Below, in pieces: positions 11,548 to 22,812 of a stretch of 64,000 bases of DNA (the stretch's first letter is position 1; every line of letters starts with the position of its first letter). The notes beneath the pieces are model-generated. The model ran no database searches. It was not told the DNA's origin and saw only the letters and a program-made list of their open reading frames with translations. Both the position numbers and the translations under genes were made by a program. Source of the stretch: Shewanella woodyi ATCC 51908 (GTDB lineage: Bacteria; Pseudomonadota; Gammaproteobacteria; Enterobacterales; Shewanellaceae); assembly GCF_000019525.1 (NCBI RefSeq), contig NC_010506.1, forward strand, positions 5,871,404-5,935,403. The letters run 5' to 3'.

Positions 11548-12852
11548 ATGAAAAAAACAGATACTCTAAAACTACACCAATTTCTACTTCCTATAGTCAC
11601 AGTCGGGCTCATCTCTCTTTTAGGGTGTGAATCAAAAGTAGTTCAAACGAGTCGAGAAGCTTTATCCACTATCTATGTAGCCTCCAACAAGGCTGACGGC
11701 AACACAGTGGTTGGCTTTCGCAGTCTAGCAAATGGGAAATTTAAACAGCTTGGTGAGTTTCCAACAGGTGGAGAAGGTACGGGCGATCTTGAAATACCAG
11801 CTCTTCAAAAAGATGAAACACACCCTCTTGCCAATGGTGATGATCCTCTTATTTCTGCCAATGGTATTGTTGCGACCGATGATGGTCGACACGTACTTGT
11901 CGTGAACGCTGGTGATTCGACTATCAGCCTATTAAGAGTAAATAAGGACGGCTCACTCACACAGAAAAATACAGTCGAAGCGGGTGATAAATTTCCGGTA
12001 AGTATTGCCAGTCATGGTCAACATGTGGTGGTTGCTAGCGTAGGAGTCGATAACGGTAACGGCAGTATCAGTGCTTATATTATCAATACTGACAATAGAT
12101 TAACGCTAGTACCAGGTTCTCGTCGAGATCTCAAAGCGAGACCTTCTACTACCTCTTTCAGCCATGATGGAAAACACTTAATCGTAAATGAGCTGGTTAC
12201 TGGAAAAATAAAAATCTTTAGGATGTTAGATAACTCATTGTCAGCAGAACCCATTTCCACCATCAACTCCCCGCGCACAGCTAAGCGATTTCAGGCTATT
12301 CCGGTGGGATTTGATACTGGGGTATCAGACAGTGGCGATCTAATTTTTATGTCAGAGGCCCGTTTTTTAACCCCTGAATTTGGATTACGTGAACAAGCCA
12401 ATGTTGTACCGCAAACACCAAAATACTCTTGGCAAACAGGCTCACTTTCCAGTTACACCTTAGATGGGCAAGGCAATATAAGTCTAGTTTCAGCAGATGT
12501 CCTCACAGGTAATAGTGTTGAGGGCGGAGAGATAGCCAACTGCTGGGTTGCACTCTCTCCAGATCAAAAAACACTATGGGCTGCGAATGCACTATCCAGC
12601 TCCATTAGTTCATTTGATATTAGCAATGACGGCTCTGTTCGATTAAAGAATGCCACCGCCTACAAATCTAAACCTGAAATGCTTTTCTTTAGCGACTTAG
12701 ATACTAGTCATGACGGTAAGGAGTTATATCAACTGGTCGGCAATATGGGTCAGGTGATGATATTCGATATTCAAAACAATGGTGACTTAACAGTTAAACA
12801 GACACTAAGCGGATTACCAAAGCTAGGAGCTTATGGTTTGCTAGTTCTATAG
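11548..12852 (+). CDS. Lactonase-like seven-bladed beta-propeller lipoprotein
   Basis: 434 aa. A lipoprotein signal peptide ends in the lipobox LISLLGC (Cys27), so the mature protein is membrane-anchored outside the cytoplasm. The rest repeats a beta-propeller pattern: ISANGIVATDDGRHVLVVNAGDSTISLLRVNKDGSL, then similar blades at about 210, 320 and 380. This resembles the lactonase (6-phosphogluconolactonase-like) propeller family. Substrate and role are unknown; such proteins are often annotated as enzymes without proof. GGAG lies 9 nt upstream of the ATG. It stands alone between two terminators. Confidence 0.75.
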   Translation: MKKTDTLKLHQFLLPIVTVGLISLLGCESKVVQTSREALSTIYVASNKADGNTVVGFRSLANGKFKQLGEFPTGGEGTGDLEIPALQKDETHPLANGDDPLISANGIVATDDGRHVLVVNAGDSTISLLRVNKDGSLTQKNTVEAGDKFPVSIASHGQHVVVASVGVDNGNGSISAYIINTDNRLTLVPGSRRDLKARPSTTSFSHDGKHLIVNELVTGKIKIFRMLDNSLSAEPISTINSPRTAKRFQAIPVGFDTGVSDSGDLIFMSEARFLTPEFGLREQANVVPQTPKYSWQTGSLSSYTLDGQGNISLVSADVLTGNSVEGGEIANCWVALSPDQKTLWAANALSSSISSFDISNDGSVRLKNATAYKSKPEMLFFSDLDTSHDGKELYQLVGNMGQVMIFDIQNNGDLTVKQTLSGLPKLGAYGLLVL

Positions 12853-12890
12853 CGCCTTTGTACTTTGTCTATATCATTAGTTGAAAACAA

Positions 12891-12921
12891 AAATGGCGGC
12901 TCCATAAGGAAACCGCCATTT
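12891..12921. terminator. Bidirectional terminator between the propeller gene and glmS
   Basis: AAATGGCGG and CCGCCATTT form a 9-bp stem with A-rich sequence on one flank and T-rich on the other. It sits 39 nt past the + strand stop and 34 nt past the glmS stop. Confidence 0.75.
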
Positions 12922-12954
12922 AAATCTCACCCAATAGAGTAAGAGTTAAACCGA

Positions 12955-14784
12955 TTACTCTACCGTTACCGATTTAGCTAAGTTACGTGGTTGATCCACA
13001 TCAGTACCTTTAATTAAGGCAACATGGTAAGAGAGTAATTGCAAAGGTATGGTGTAGATAAGCGCTGCCATAAACTCATCACAATGAGGCACTTGAATCA
13101 CTTTCATGGTGTCATCAGACTCAAACTCAGCATCCACATCGGCAAATACGTACATCAAGCCACCACGAGCACGTACCTCTTCAACATTCGATTTTAACTT
13201 TTCAAGCAGCTCGTTGTTTGGCGCAACCACAATCACAGGCATATCGGCATCGATCAAAGCCAGTGGACCATGCTTTAGCTCGCCAGATGCATAAGCTTCG
13301 GCGTGAATGTAGGAGATCTCTTTAAGCTTAAGTGCCCCTTCCATCGCGATTGGATATTGGTCGCCACGACCTAAAAACAGTGCGTGATGCTTGTCAGCAA
13401 AATCTTCGGCAAGTTCAGCAATAGCATCATCTAATCCAAGTGCTTGCTCAACTTTAGCTGGCATAGATTGTAAGCTTTGAGTAATTTTAGCCTGCATCTC
13501 ATCTGACATACCATTATGGCGACCCACAACCGCTGTTAGCATCAACAGACCAGCAAGCTGAACCGTGAACGCTTTAGTAGACGCAACACCTATCTCGGCG
13601 CCAGCTTTCATCATATACGCCATATCTGATTCACGTACCAGAGATGAACCCGGTGAGTTACAGATGGTCATAGTGGCTTTGTAGCCCATCTCTTTTGCCA
13701 AACGCAGTGCAGCTAAAGTATCCGCCGTTTCACCAGACTGAGAGATAGTGACTAACAAGCTGTTAGGGAACATATGAGATTTGCGGTAACGGAACTCAGA
13801 TGCGATCTCTACGTTACAGGAAACACCAGCCCAATCCTCTAGCCAGTAACGTGCAGCCATTCCCGCATGGTAGCTGGTACCACAAGCAATAATTTGTACG
13901 TGTTTAATATCTTTTAGAAACTCAGCAGCGTTCTCACCAAATGCTGAGTCCAACACAGTCCCGCTAGCAATACGCCCCTCTAAAGTATGGGCTATAGCAC
14001 GTGGCTGCTCGTAGATCTCTTTTAGCATGTAATGACGGTACTCCCCTTTATCACCAGCATCATGGGTCACTTCAGACTCTTTTACTTCACGCTCAACAGC
14101 ATTACCATCAATATCAAAAATGCTAACCGTACGACGTGTCACCTCAGCAACATCCCCCTCCTCTAAGAAAGCAAAAGAGCGTGTAACTGGAAGTAAAGCT
14201 AACTGATCGGAAGCAACAAAGTTCTCCCCAAGACCAAAACCGATAACCAATGGACTACCGCTACGGGCAACAATCATACGGTCACTGTCTGTACGGTCGA
14301 TAACCACAGTACCGTAAGCACCTTCAAGCTGTTTCACCGTTGCTTGTACTGCAGCTAGTAGTGTGTCGTGGCTCTTTAACTCATGGTGTACTAGATGGCA
14401 GATAACTTCGGTATCTGTATCTGATGTGAAGACATAACCTAAGCCTTTAAGCATCTCACGTAGCTTGTTGTGGTTTTCAATAATACCGTTGTGAACAACA
14501 GCAATATCACCGCTAGAGAGATGAGGATGAGCATTACGCTCACTTGGCTCGCCATGAGTAGCCCAGCGCGTATGAGCGATACCTGTACCGCCTACTAATG
14601 GAGAATCATCAAGTGCAGCCGATAGCTCCTGCACCTTACCAACACGACGAGTCGTTCTTAGCTCTCCATCATTAATAACGGCGACACCAGCTGAATCATA
14701 TCCACGATATTCAAGACGTCTAAGTCCCTCAACCAAAATTTCAGCAACATCCCTTTGCGCCACAGCGCCTACGATTCCACACAT
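12955..14784 (-). CDS. glmS: Glutamine–fructose-6-phosphate aminotransferase (GlmS)
   Basis: 609 aa. GlmS makes glucosamine-6-phosphate from fructose-6-phosphate and glutamine, the first step to UDP-GlcNAc. It begins MCGIVGAV, so Cys2 becomes the N-terminal nucleophile. The glutaminase domain (about 1–240) has [11 protein letters not shown] and NGIIEN. Two SIS domains follow (ACGTSYHAG near 302, SQSGETADT near 350). The C-terminus [13 protein letters not shown] is canonical. It lies 50 bp after the DeoR-type regulator on the same strand and is probably co-transcribed with it. glmU lies a few kb upstream. Confidence 0.97.
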   Translation of the reverse strand: MCGIVGAVAQRDVAEILVEGLRRLEYRGYDSAGVAVINDGELRTTRRVGKVQELSAALDDSPLVGGTGIAHTRWATHGEPSERNAHPHLSSGDIAVVHNGIIENHNKLREMLKGLGYVFTSDTDTEVICHLVHHELKSHDTLLAAVQATVKQLEGAYGTVVIDRTDSDRMIVARSGSPLVIGFGLGENFVASDQLALLPVTRSFAFLEEGDVAEVTRRTVSIFDIDGNAVEREVKESEVTHDAGDKGEYRHYMLKEIYEQPRAIAHTLEGRIASGTVLDSAFGENAAEFLKDIKHVQIIACGTSYHAGMAARYWLEDWAGVSCNVEIASEFRYRKSHMFPNSLLVTISQSGETADTLAALRLAKEMGYKATMTICNSPGSSLVRESDMAYMMKAGAEIGVASTKAFTVQLAGLLMLTAVVGRHNGMSDEMQAKITQSLQSMPAKVEQALGLDDAIAELAEDFADKHHALFLGRGDQYPIAMEGALKLKEISYIHAEAYASGELKHGPLALIDADMPVIVVAPNNELLEKLKSNVEEVRARGGLMYVFADVDAEFESDDTMKVIQVPHCDEFMAALIYTIPLQLLSYHVALIKGTDVDQPRNLAKSVTVE

Positions 14785-14834
14785 ATTGATTACCTAATCT
14801 CTATAAACCAGAGTTAAAATTAAAATGAATTTGC

Positions 14835-15605
14835 TTAACTTACATGGCGTGCAAGTATGACCCGCACACCATGGTTAGTAATACTTTCAACCGCTTCTGC
14901 GGCAAGTCTGTCATCGGTAACAAGCACGCTCACCTTGCTCCATGGCAGCTCTAAATTAGGGATACGTCGCCCAACCTTGTCGGACTCAAGCATCACAATG
15001 ACTTCCCGTGATACTTCTGCCATCACCTTACTAAGACCAGTTAACTCATTGAAGGTAGTAGTGCCGCGCTCGAGATCGATACCGTCGGCACCGATAAAAA
15101 GCTGATCAAAGTTATATGAACGCAATACTTGCTCGGCAACCTGTCCCTGAAAAGATTCAGAATGGGGATCCCAAGTACCACCTGTCATCAACAGAGTTGG
15201 CTCATTTTCCAGCTCATGTATCGCATTGGCCAACTGCAGAGAGTTGGTCATCACAAGCAGACCACGCTTACTGTTTAACTGCTGAATAAGCCCAGATGTC
15301 GTACTGCCGCTGTCGATAATGATGCGATTATGATCATTGATAAGTTCTGCCGCAGTTTCGGCAATCGATAACTTATTGGGTGCTATCTTGGCAGTAAACT
15401 GCTGTGTCACCTCATCAGGGATAGCAACCGCGCCACCATAACGACGTAACAAGAGACCTGTTTTCTCTAGTGCAGCTAGGTCTTTACGAATAGTGACCTC
15501 AGATGTTTCGAAACGAGTAGATAACTCATCAACACTGACCTCACCCTGTTCATTTAGGATGCTGATAATGCTATGTCGGCGCTGCTGGGTATTACGTTTG
15601 TTCAT
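14835..15605 (-). CDS. DeoR-family repressor of amino-sugar synthesis (GlmR-like)
   Basis: 256 aa. The N-terminal DeoR helix-turn-helix covers residues 6–61 (RRHSIISILNEQGEVSVDELSTRFETSEVTIRKDLAALEKTGLL). The C-terminal sugar-phosphate sensing domain (75–235) has IIIDSGSTT and the GADGID motif. The perfect 12-bp inverted repeat just upstream spans its own –10 region, so autoregulation is likely. Because glmS follows by 50 bp, both genes should be controlled together, with an amino-sugar phosphate as the probable effector. This fits regulators proposed near glmS in Shewanella and Vibrio relatives. Confidence 0.85.
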   Translation of the reverse strand: MNKRNTQQRRHSIISILNEQGEVSVDELSTRFETSEVTIRKDLAALEKTGLLLRRYGGAVAIPDEVTQQFTAKIAPNKLSIAETAAELINDHNRIIIDSGSTTSGLIQQLNSKRGLLVMTNSLQLANAIHELENEPTLLMTGGTWDPHSESFQGQVAEQVLRSYNFDQLFIGADGIDLERGTTTFNELTGLSKVMAEVSREVIVMLESDKVGRRIPNLELPWSKVSVLVTDDRLAAEAVESITNHGVRVILARHVS

Positions 15606-15619
15606 AAAACCTTTCAGTT

Positions 15620-15660
15620 AAGTTTCGTTTCGAAAGATGCATTATAGTGAAACGAAACTT
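15620..15660 (-). promoter_or_regulatory. Operator and promoter of the regulator–glmS operon
   Basis: Arms AAGTTTCGTTTC (15620–15631) and GAAACGAAACTT (15649–15660) are a perfect 12-bp inverted repeat with a 17-bp centre. Each arm itself contains a repeated GTTTC. On the minus strand a TATAAT (15641–15646) lies between the arms, so a bound repressor would cover the promoter. The ATG of the regulator is at 15605. Confidence 0.8.
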
Positions 15661-15711
15661 TTTTACCAGTTTTGAAACTAGATAAAGATCAAAAAGTGCC
15701 AAAATTTAAGC

Positions 15712-15741
15712 AAAAAAAGCCCCTATCCAAGATAGAGGCTT
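15712..15741 (-). terminator. Terminator of the TonB receptor gene
   Basis: On the minus strand AGCCTCTATC pairs with GATAGGGGCT with one mismatch and is followed by seven T. It lies 46 nt past the receptor stop. Confidence 0.75.
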
Positions 15742-15786
15742 ATTTATTAAAGAATTTTATCAAAGAGTTAATCAATAAATATCAAT

Positions 15787-17931
15787 TTAGAACTTAGCTT
15801 CCAAAGCTAAACCAAAGTGACGACCTTCACCCACTGTGACATCTTTGTAGTTACCACCAGCAATGTAGTCAGTATCAAATAGGTTCTTCACGTTCAAACG
15901 CACGCTCACATCACTGCCCATCACATCCATTGAGTAGGCTGCGCCCATATCGAAACGTACATAACCATCTTTAGAGATAGTATTCTCTGTATTAGCGAAA
16001 CGCTCGCCCACATAGACAGCACCAAAGTTAAGGGCTAAATCATCGGTCATCTCATAACGAGTCCAGACGTTAGCCGACCATTCTGGTGCATCAATAGGTG
16101 TCTTACCATTTAACTTATCGCCTTCAGGTCTTTGATACTCAGCGTTAAGGTACATCATAGAACCGGTTAAGAACCAGTTATCACTAACCTGACCTTGAGC
16201 GCCCATCTCGAAACCTTTATGACGTTGTTCGCCACTTTGGGTCGTAATAGTTTGATGGCCACCAGAAATAGGGTTAGTAAGATCTTCTGTCACTGTGACG
16301 TTTGATACAGTGATATCGAATACTGCTGCGGTAAGCAGCAAGCTATCGTTAAACAACTCCCACTTTGTGCCTATCTCATACTGTTCACCATACTCAGGCT
16401 CAAGGTTCATCTTGTCATTCACATCTTCAGAATCGTTAACGATCCCTTGCGGTGTAAAGCTCTTAGAGTAGTTTACATAGATGCTGCCGTTATCAGCGGG
16501 CGAGTAGATAACACCAAACTTAGGTGAAACTGCGTAGCTGTTATTGCCTTCGCCATCTTTTTTCTGCTCATCGTAGCGAACACCAGCAAGCACCTGCCAA
16601 CTGTCATTAATGGTGATCAGATCCTGAATATAGAAGCCGTAGTGCTTATAATCACTCTCATACTTAGAGTCATCATCATTGTAATCCAGTCCAGGGTTAG
16701 CGATTGGCTGACCAGGAATAACTGTCTCTGGTGCACCTTTTACCCGTAACTGGCCATAGTAATAGTCCAGCATATTAGCGCCAATCAGGAACTGATGATC
16801 GAGTCCGCCAGTTGAGAACTCACCCACAAAGTCCATATAACTTGTTTTATGCTGCCAGTCATCATAGCGATCGAACGGCTTCACCGTGTAACCATTACTG
16901 AATGGGTCTTCAGAGTATTGAGGCGATGAATCTAAGCGCTGACGGTTAAACTGCTGATCGTTATAACCCGCTTTTACCTTCCAATCATCACTGATGTGGT
17001 AAACGATATCCGCGCCCATATTAGTGATGGTATTATCGGTAAATGCCCATGGCTGATCCCAGATAATGTCACGGCCACCAATTAAGTCACCACTGCTGTT
17101 TAACCAGCCTCCGGTATCGATACCTGTCTTATCTTGAGTGTGATCATACTTAAGTGACAGGAGTAGATCGTCAGTGATATCAAACTCTAGATTTAAGTAA
17201 CCTAACCAGCGATCACGCTCTTGGTTAGTGCCATCTTGATATTCACGCCAGTAGTTAGTGTCTTGCTTTACTAACACTGTACGGTAACGGATCGTTTCAG
17301 CTTCGTTTAGACTGCCACCTGCATCTAATTGAAAGCGAGTAGAGCCATGTTCATCGGTATCAAAACCGATATCAAGCATCGTCTCGTAAGTTGGCTTCTT
17401 GGTCACCATGTTGATCAAACCACCAGGGCCAGATTGACCATACAACATAGAAGATGGACCTTTTAGTACCTCAACTTGCTGTAATGTTTCAATAGGCTGC
17501 ACATAGTGAGACCACTGCTGCTGACCATTAATCAAATAACCTGAACCTGAAGATAGTTCAAAACCACGAATACTAAATACCTGACGGTTCCACTTCTCAG
17601 AGCCACCAGTCACACTTGAATCGTTAACCAGTACTTCAGAAAGATTGGTTGCCAACTGCTCATCGGTCACAAAGTCAGGAATAACATTGACCGATTGAGG
17701 AGTGTCCATCAAATCGATATCACCACGCATAGCGCCTGATGCCGTTCCAGCTTTGTAATCATTAAAGCTTCGACCGGTAACAGTAATACGTTCAATATTA
17801 GCTGTAGGTATCTCTATGCTTTCCAGCTCTTCAGCAACAACTGAAGTAGCAGATAGTGCAGAGAATATTGCAATACTGATAGATGAATAGTTAAAAATAC
17901 GATTTTTCAAAACACGCTTTATAGAAGACAT
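15787..17931 (-). CDS. TonB-dependent siderophore receptor
   Basis: 714 aa from the ATG at 17931. An upstream in-frame TTG at 17955 would add 8 residues but is less likely, because TTGGGG sits about 7 nt before this ATG. A signal peptide (SSISIAIFSALSATSVVA) is followed by a TonB-box region (IERITVTG). The plug domain has TPQSVNVIPDFV, VFSIRGFELSSG and VEVLKGPSSMLYGQSGPGG. A 22-strand barrel ends in GLALEAKF with a C-terminal Phe. It matches the siderophore-receptor subfamily; the ligand is unknown. A Fur box precedes it. It sits alone between the glm genes, a placement I know from other Shewanella. Confidence 0.92.
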   Translation of the reverse strand: MSSIKRVLKNRIFNYSSISIAIFSALSATSVVAEELESIEIPTANIERITVTGRSFNDYKAGTASGAMRGDIDLMDTPQSVNVIPDFVTDEQLATNLSEVLVNDSSVTGGSEKWNRQVFSIRGFELSSGSGYLINGQQQWSHYVQPIETLQQVEVLKGPSSMLYGQSGPGGLINMVTKKPTYETMLDIGFDTDEHGSTRFQLDAGGSLNEAETIRYRTVLVKQDTNYWREYQDGTNQERDRWLGYLNLEFDITDDLLLSLKYDHTQDKTGIDTGGWLNSSGDLIGGRDIIWDQPWAFTDNTITNMGADIVYHISDDWKVKAGYNDQQFNRQRLDSSPQYSEDPFSNGYTVKPFDRYDDWQHKTSYMDFVGEFSTGGLDHQFLIGANMLDYYYGQLRVKGAPETVIPGQPIANPGLDYNDDDSKYESDYKHYGFYIQDLITINDSWQVLAGVRYDEQKKDGEGNNSYAVSPKFGVIYSPADNGSIYVNYSKSFTPQGIVNDSEDVNDKMNLEPEYGEQYEIGTKWELFNDSLLLTAAVFDITVSNVTVTEDLTNPISGGHQTITTQSGEQRHKGFEMGAQGQVSDNWFLTGSMMYLNAEYQRPEGDKLNGKTPIDAPEWSANVWTRYEMTDDLALNFGAVYVGERFANTENTISKDGYVRFDMGAAYSMDVMGSDVSVRLNVKNLFDTDYIAGGNYKDVTVGEGRHFGLALEAKF

Positions 17932-17975
17932 TGCCAACCCCAATATGGATATCAAGAGCGAAAGTTGGGCGTAAT

Positions 17976-17996
17976 ATAAATGAGAATTATTTTTAT
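17976..17996 (-). promoter_or_regulatory. Fur box of the TonB receptor gene
   Basis: Plus strand reads TAAATGAGAATTATTTTTAT; the minus strand AAAATAATTCTCATTTA fits the Fur consensus. It ends about 45 nt upstream of the start codon, where it would block transcription under iron-replete conditions. Confidence 0.75.
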
Positions 17997-18098
17997 TTAA
18001 GTTTCTTTACACAAGTTTACAAACACTAGTGATCAAGCTCTAAAAAACAGTAAAAACGCGTGGTGAAGTAATAGGAATAAGTGGTTAAAAAACAAAAA

Positions 18099-18118
18099 AG
18101 GCAGCTTATTAGCTGCCT
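18099..18118 (-). terminator. Terminator of glmU
   Basis: AGGCAGCT and AGCTGCCT form an 8-bp stem around a 4-nt loop; on the minus strand it is followed by TTTTTTG. It lies 20 nt past the glmU stop. Confidence 0.85.
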
Positions 18119-18137
18119 TAATCGGGAAGAGATAAAA

Positions 18138-19502
18138 CTACTTTTTCAGCTTAACCGGACGTGGCCATCCAGTCAGATGACGCTGCTTAACACGTGTAAT
18201 AACCAACTCGTCGGCAGCCACATCTTTAGTTATGGTTGAGCCAGCCCCTAAGGTCGCTCCCTTGCCTATGGTTACCGGTGCAACAAGTTGCGTATCGCTG
18301 CCCACAAAGACATTATCTTCGATTACTGTCAGATGTTTATTGGCGCCGTCATAGTTACAAGTAATAGTCCCTGCACCTATGTTTACACCACTGCCAATCT
18401 GCGCATCACCAATATAAGCAAGGTGTCCTGCTTTGGAACCTTCACCCAATACCGCCTTCTTCATCTCAACAAAGTTACCTATGTGAGCATCACGTTTAAG
18501 CTCAGCACCAGGACGAAGACGGGCAAATGGGCCGGCACTCGCCTCAGCGCCCACTTTGGCACTTTCAACGATGGAGTAAGGCTTAATCTCGGCATTGTCG
18601 CTAATCTCACAATCGATCAAGATAGCACCAGCACCAATAGTGACGTTATTACCTATGGTCACCTTCCCCTGCATGATGACATTGACATCTATCATCACAT
18701 CCATACCAACGCTCACCTCACCACGTATATCGATACGAGCAGGATCTCTTAGGTTAGCCCCTTCAAGCATGAGTTTTTCAGCTGCACGAGCCTGATAAGC
18801 ACGCTCAAGTTGAGCTAACTGCACTCGGTTGTTAGCACCTTCCACTTCAATCGCAGAATCAGGCTGAGCCGTGGTAATGGCAACCCCATCTCTGTGTGCC
18901 ATGGCTACGATATCTGTAAGGTAGTATTCGCCCTGAGCATTGTTTGATGATAACTGACCAAGCCAAGCTTTTAACTGCTTACCAGGAGCTGCCATAATGC
19001 CAGTGTTGATCTCATTGATAGCAAGCTGCTCAGCATTGGCATCTTTCTGCTCAATAATACCCACAACCTTATTTGCTTCACGTACGATACGACCATAACC
19101 CGTAGGATTAGGTAGATTAACGGTTAAAATAGCTAAGCCATTCTCTTCACGTGCAGCCAGCAGAGCTTCCAGTGTAGATGCTTGAATCAGCGGCACATCA
19201 CCGTAAAGAATAAGCACTGTATCGTCATCAGCGATATTAGAGTTAGCCTGAGCCACCGCATGACCAGTACCAAGCTGCTCAGCTTGTAGCACCCAGTTAA
19301 GCTGCTGCTCACCTAACACACTTTGTAGCTTCTCACCGCCATAGCCGTACACCAGTTGAATAGCATCACTACCAACATTGTGAGCCGTATCGATCACATG
19401 CTGCACCATACTTTTATGGGCAATAGGATGTAAAACTTTAGGGAGATCTGAGCGCATGCGTGTTCCCTTACCTGCGGCCAAAATCACTACGTTCAATGCC
19501 AT
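18138..19502 (-). CDS. glmU: Bifunctional GlcN-1-P acetyltransferase / GlcNAc-1-P uridyltransferase (GlmU)
   Basis: 454 aa. GlmU carries out the last two steps to UDP-GlcNAc. The N-terminal nucleotidyltransferase has [19 protein letters not shown] (residues 7–25) and LYGDVPL. The C-terminal half is a left-handed beta-helix with repeated hexapeptides (for example [16 protein letters not shown] and [23 protein letters not shown]). The ATG is preceded by AAGGATAT. In many gammaproteobacteria glmU follows atpC directly; here a + strand gene of unrelated type lies between them. Confidence 0.97.
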   Translation of the reverse strand: MALNVVILAAGKGTRMRSDLPKVLHPIAHKSMVQHVIDTAHNVGSDAIQLVYGYGGEKLQSVLGEQQLNWVLQAEQLGTGHAVAQANSNIADDDTVLILYGDVPLIQASTLEALLAAREENGLAILTVNLPNPTGYGRIVREANKVVGIIEQKDANAEQLAINEINTGIMAAPGKQLKAWLGQLSSNNAQGEYYLTDIVAMAHRDGVAITTAQPDSAIEVEGANNRVQLAQLERAYQARAAEKLMLEGANLRDPARIDIRGEVSVGMDVMIDVNVIMQGKVTIGNNVTIGAGAILIDCEISDNAEIKPYSIVESAKVGAEASAGPFARLRPGAELKRDAHIGNFVEMKKAVLGEGSKAGHLAYIGDAQIGSGVNIGAGTITCNYDGANKHLTVIEDNVFVGSDTQLVAPVTIGKGATLGAGSTITKDVAADELVITRVKQRHLTGWPRPVKLKK

Positions 19503-19711
19503 GGAGATATCCTTGAGCTGGTGCTAATTAAAGTATGCTAATACCAAAAAGTATAAGGTCTGTTTTATGGGCTGATTTTAACGGAAATCCCCATAAAAAG
19601 ATAACCAAGTAACTCCCAATTTAAATACTCTAATCTATCCAGCCAAACATTTTTAATCTAATATCTGGCACTTTTGAAATATGCCTGTTAAATGTTTAAA
19701 GAAGAGCCCAC

Positions 19712-20854
19712 ATGAAAGAACTAATACTTACCCCATTAAAAAACGAAAATAGAGGTGGCGATATAATAAGAAGCTGCTCTATTTCTAGACTAAACGAGGG
19801 TAAAGAGGAAACTTCTTCACAAATACTTTGGTTTCAATTTCCTAAAGTAACTGAAGCTCCAGCCTCAGATGACTGCGACAGTTACTTACTATCTATGCTC
19901 TTAGAAGGCATGAAAGAGAACAGAAAAATCATAGTGAAAGGCTCTGTTTCACTAGAGTTACTATCAAACCTAGTTGAACTTCAATCAGCATGGAATAAGT
20001 GGCTTCCCAAAAAATACAATGTTGTAGATATTGAGGTCGATTTAATAAGAGAACCAGAGCTGCGTAAAAAAGGGGCTGTTTGTGCTTTTTCTGGTGGAGT
20101 AGATGCCACTTTTTCTGTTTGGCGCCATAGCCAGAAAAAACACAGTTACCGCTCCCAACAGATCAACCTATGCGCACTAATCCATGGTTTTGATATCCCT
20201 CTTACAGAGCAAAAAGCATTTGATAATGCTTTTATACGTGCAGAAAAAACTTTGCTGGATTTAGAGCTAAAGTTGGTTCAAATTAAAACTAACTACCGTG
20301 AAATATCCAAAGTATTATGGCCTCATTCCCACGCGCTAGCCTTAGTTGCAGCATTAAACCAATTGAAATATCAAGCGGGTACAGGCTTGATTGGAAGTAG
20401 TGAATCTTACGACTCATTAGTGATTCCTTGGGGATCATCCCCAATAACAGATCACCTATTAAGCTCAGATGAATTTACCGTTATTCATGATGGAGCATCT
20501 CACAATAGAACAGAAAAAGTATCTGAGATAGCAGAGTGGACAACTGGCGCCAACAACCTAAGAGTCTGTTGGGAAGGAGATGTTAAAGATAAAAACTGCG
20601 GCAAATGTGAAAAATGTATCCGAACTAAATTAAATTTTTTAGCTTGCGGTTTTAGTATCCCTAAATGTTTTCCAACCGATACTAACTTAACTGAACAAAT
20701 CATTAAGTTGAAATTCAGAAATGATGTAGAACGAACTGAATGGGCTGAAATAATAAAACATGCAGATAAAAACAATATCAAAGCAGATTGGAAAAAAGCA
20801 GCAAATACCGTAATAAAAAGAAAATCTTGGTACAATTTTATCAAATTAAAATAA
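19712..20854 (+). CDS. PP-loop ATPase of QueC-like type, function unknown
   Basis: 380 aa. The PP-loop motif CAFSGGVDATFS (about residues 124–135) marks an ATP pyrophosphatase that adenylates a substrate. Near residue 296, CGKCEKCIRTK gives a four-cysteine-like metal site, as in QueC-type 7-cyano-7-deazaguanine synthases. The rest does not match QueC, and the N-terminal 120 residues are unfamiliar. It is the only + strand gene between glmU and atpC, it is visibly more AT-rich, and many of its lysine and asparagine codons end in A or T. It ends against a shared palindromic terminator. Likely an acquired gene for modifying a small molecule, sugar or nucleotide; the substrate cannot be given. 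Confidence 0.65.
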   Translation: MKELILTPLKNENRGGDIIRSCSISRLNEGKEETSSQILWFQFPKVTEAPASDDCDSYLLSMLLEGMKENRKIIVKGSVSLELLSNLVELQSAWNKWLPKKYNVVDIEVDLIREPELRKKGAVCAFSGGVDATFSVWRHSQKKHSYRSQQINLCALIHGFDIPLTEQKAFDNAFIRAEKTLLDLELKLVQIKTNYREISKVLWPHSHALALVAALNQLKYQAGTGLIGSSESYDSLVIPWGSSPITDHLLSSDEFTVIHDGASHNRTEKVSEIAEWTTGANNLRVCWEGDVKDKNCGKCEKCIRTKLNFLACGFSIPKCFPTDTNLTEQIIKLKFRNDVERTEWAEIIKHADKNNIKADWKKAANTVIKRKSWYNFIKLK

Positions 20855-20856
20855 AC

Positions 20857-20884
20857 AAAAAAGGCGCCCTAGGGCGCCTTTTTT
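20857..20884. terminator. Bidirectional terminator between the PP-loop gene and atpC
   Basis: AAAAAAGGCGCCCT and AGGGCGCCTTTTTT make a perfect 28-nt palindrome. It works for both the + strand gene ending at 20854 and the atp operon ending at 20900. Confidence 0.9.
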
Positions 20885-20899
20885 CATCAAACAATAACC

Positions 20900-21328
20900 T
20901 TATCTGGCAATGTTCTTTTTGATGGTATCAACAACACGCAACTGAGCAACAGCCTGAGCTAACTCATTTGCTGCGGCAGCATAGTTGAAGTCAGCGCCAG
21001 CATCTGCCATAGCAGACTCTGCACGACGCTTAGCTTCTTCAGCTGCTTTTTCGTCAATTTCATCGGCACGCTTAACTACGTCAGCCAATACTGAAACAGA
21101 TGAAGGTTGAACTTCCAGGATTCCGCCCGAAAGATAAAACACCTCTTCTTTCCCATCTTGCTTGACGATGCGTGCCATGCCAGGTTTGATATTTGTCAGC
21201 AGTGGCGCGTGACCAGGCATAACACCCAGATCACCTTCTGAACCAGTTACTTGTAGGTGTGCTACAAGACCAGAAAAGATGCTATTTTCTGCACTAACAA
21301 TATCAAGTTGTACTGTCATGGCTGCCAT
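20900..21328 (-). CDS. atpC: ATP synthase epsilon subunit
   Basis: 142 aa, last gene of the atp operon. Epsilon links the F1 catalytic head to the c-ring and inhibits ATP hydrolysis. The beta-sandwich domain begins [17 protein letters not shown] and includes [14 protein letters not shown]; a helical C-terminal part follows. The start MAAM is supported by AAGGAGA 5 nt upstream. Confidence 0.97.
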   Translation of the reverse strand: MAAMTVQLDIVSAENSIFSGLVAHLQVTGSEGDLGVMPGHAPLLTNIKPGMARIVKQDGKEEVFYLSGGILEVQPSSVSVLADVVKRADEIDEKAAEEAKRRAESAMADAGADFNYAAAANELAQAVAQLRVVDTIKKNIAR

Positions 21329-21400
21329 CGGTTCTCCTTAAACTAGTTATCTGCACTCATATTTTGAACTAAAAGTTCTCAACAAGTGCAGAGCACTGAG

Positions 21401-22807
<1,407 letters not shown>

Positions 22808-22812
22808 CTAGC

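Noticed and set aside
18288..18752. 154-aa plus-strand frame opposite glmU
   Set aside because: Antisense shadow of the hexapeptide-repeat part of glmU; the periodic codons keep the other frame open.
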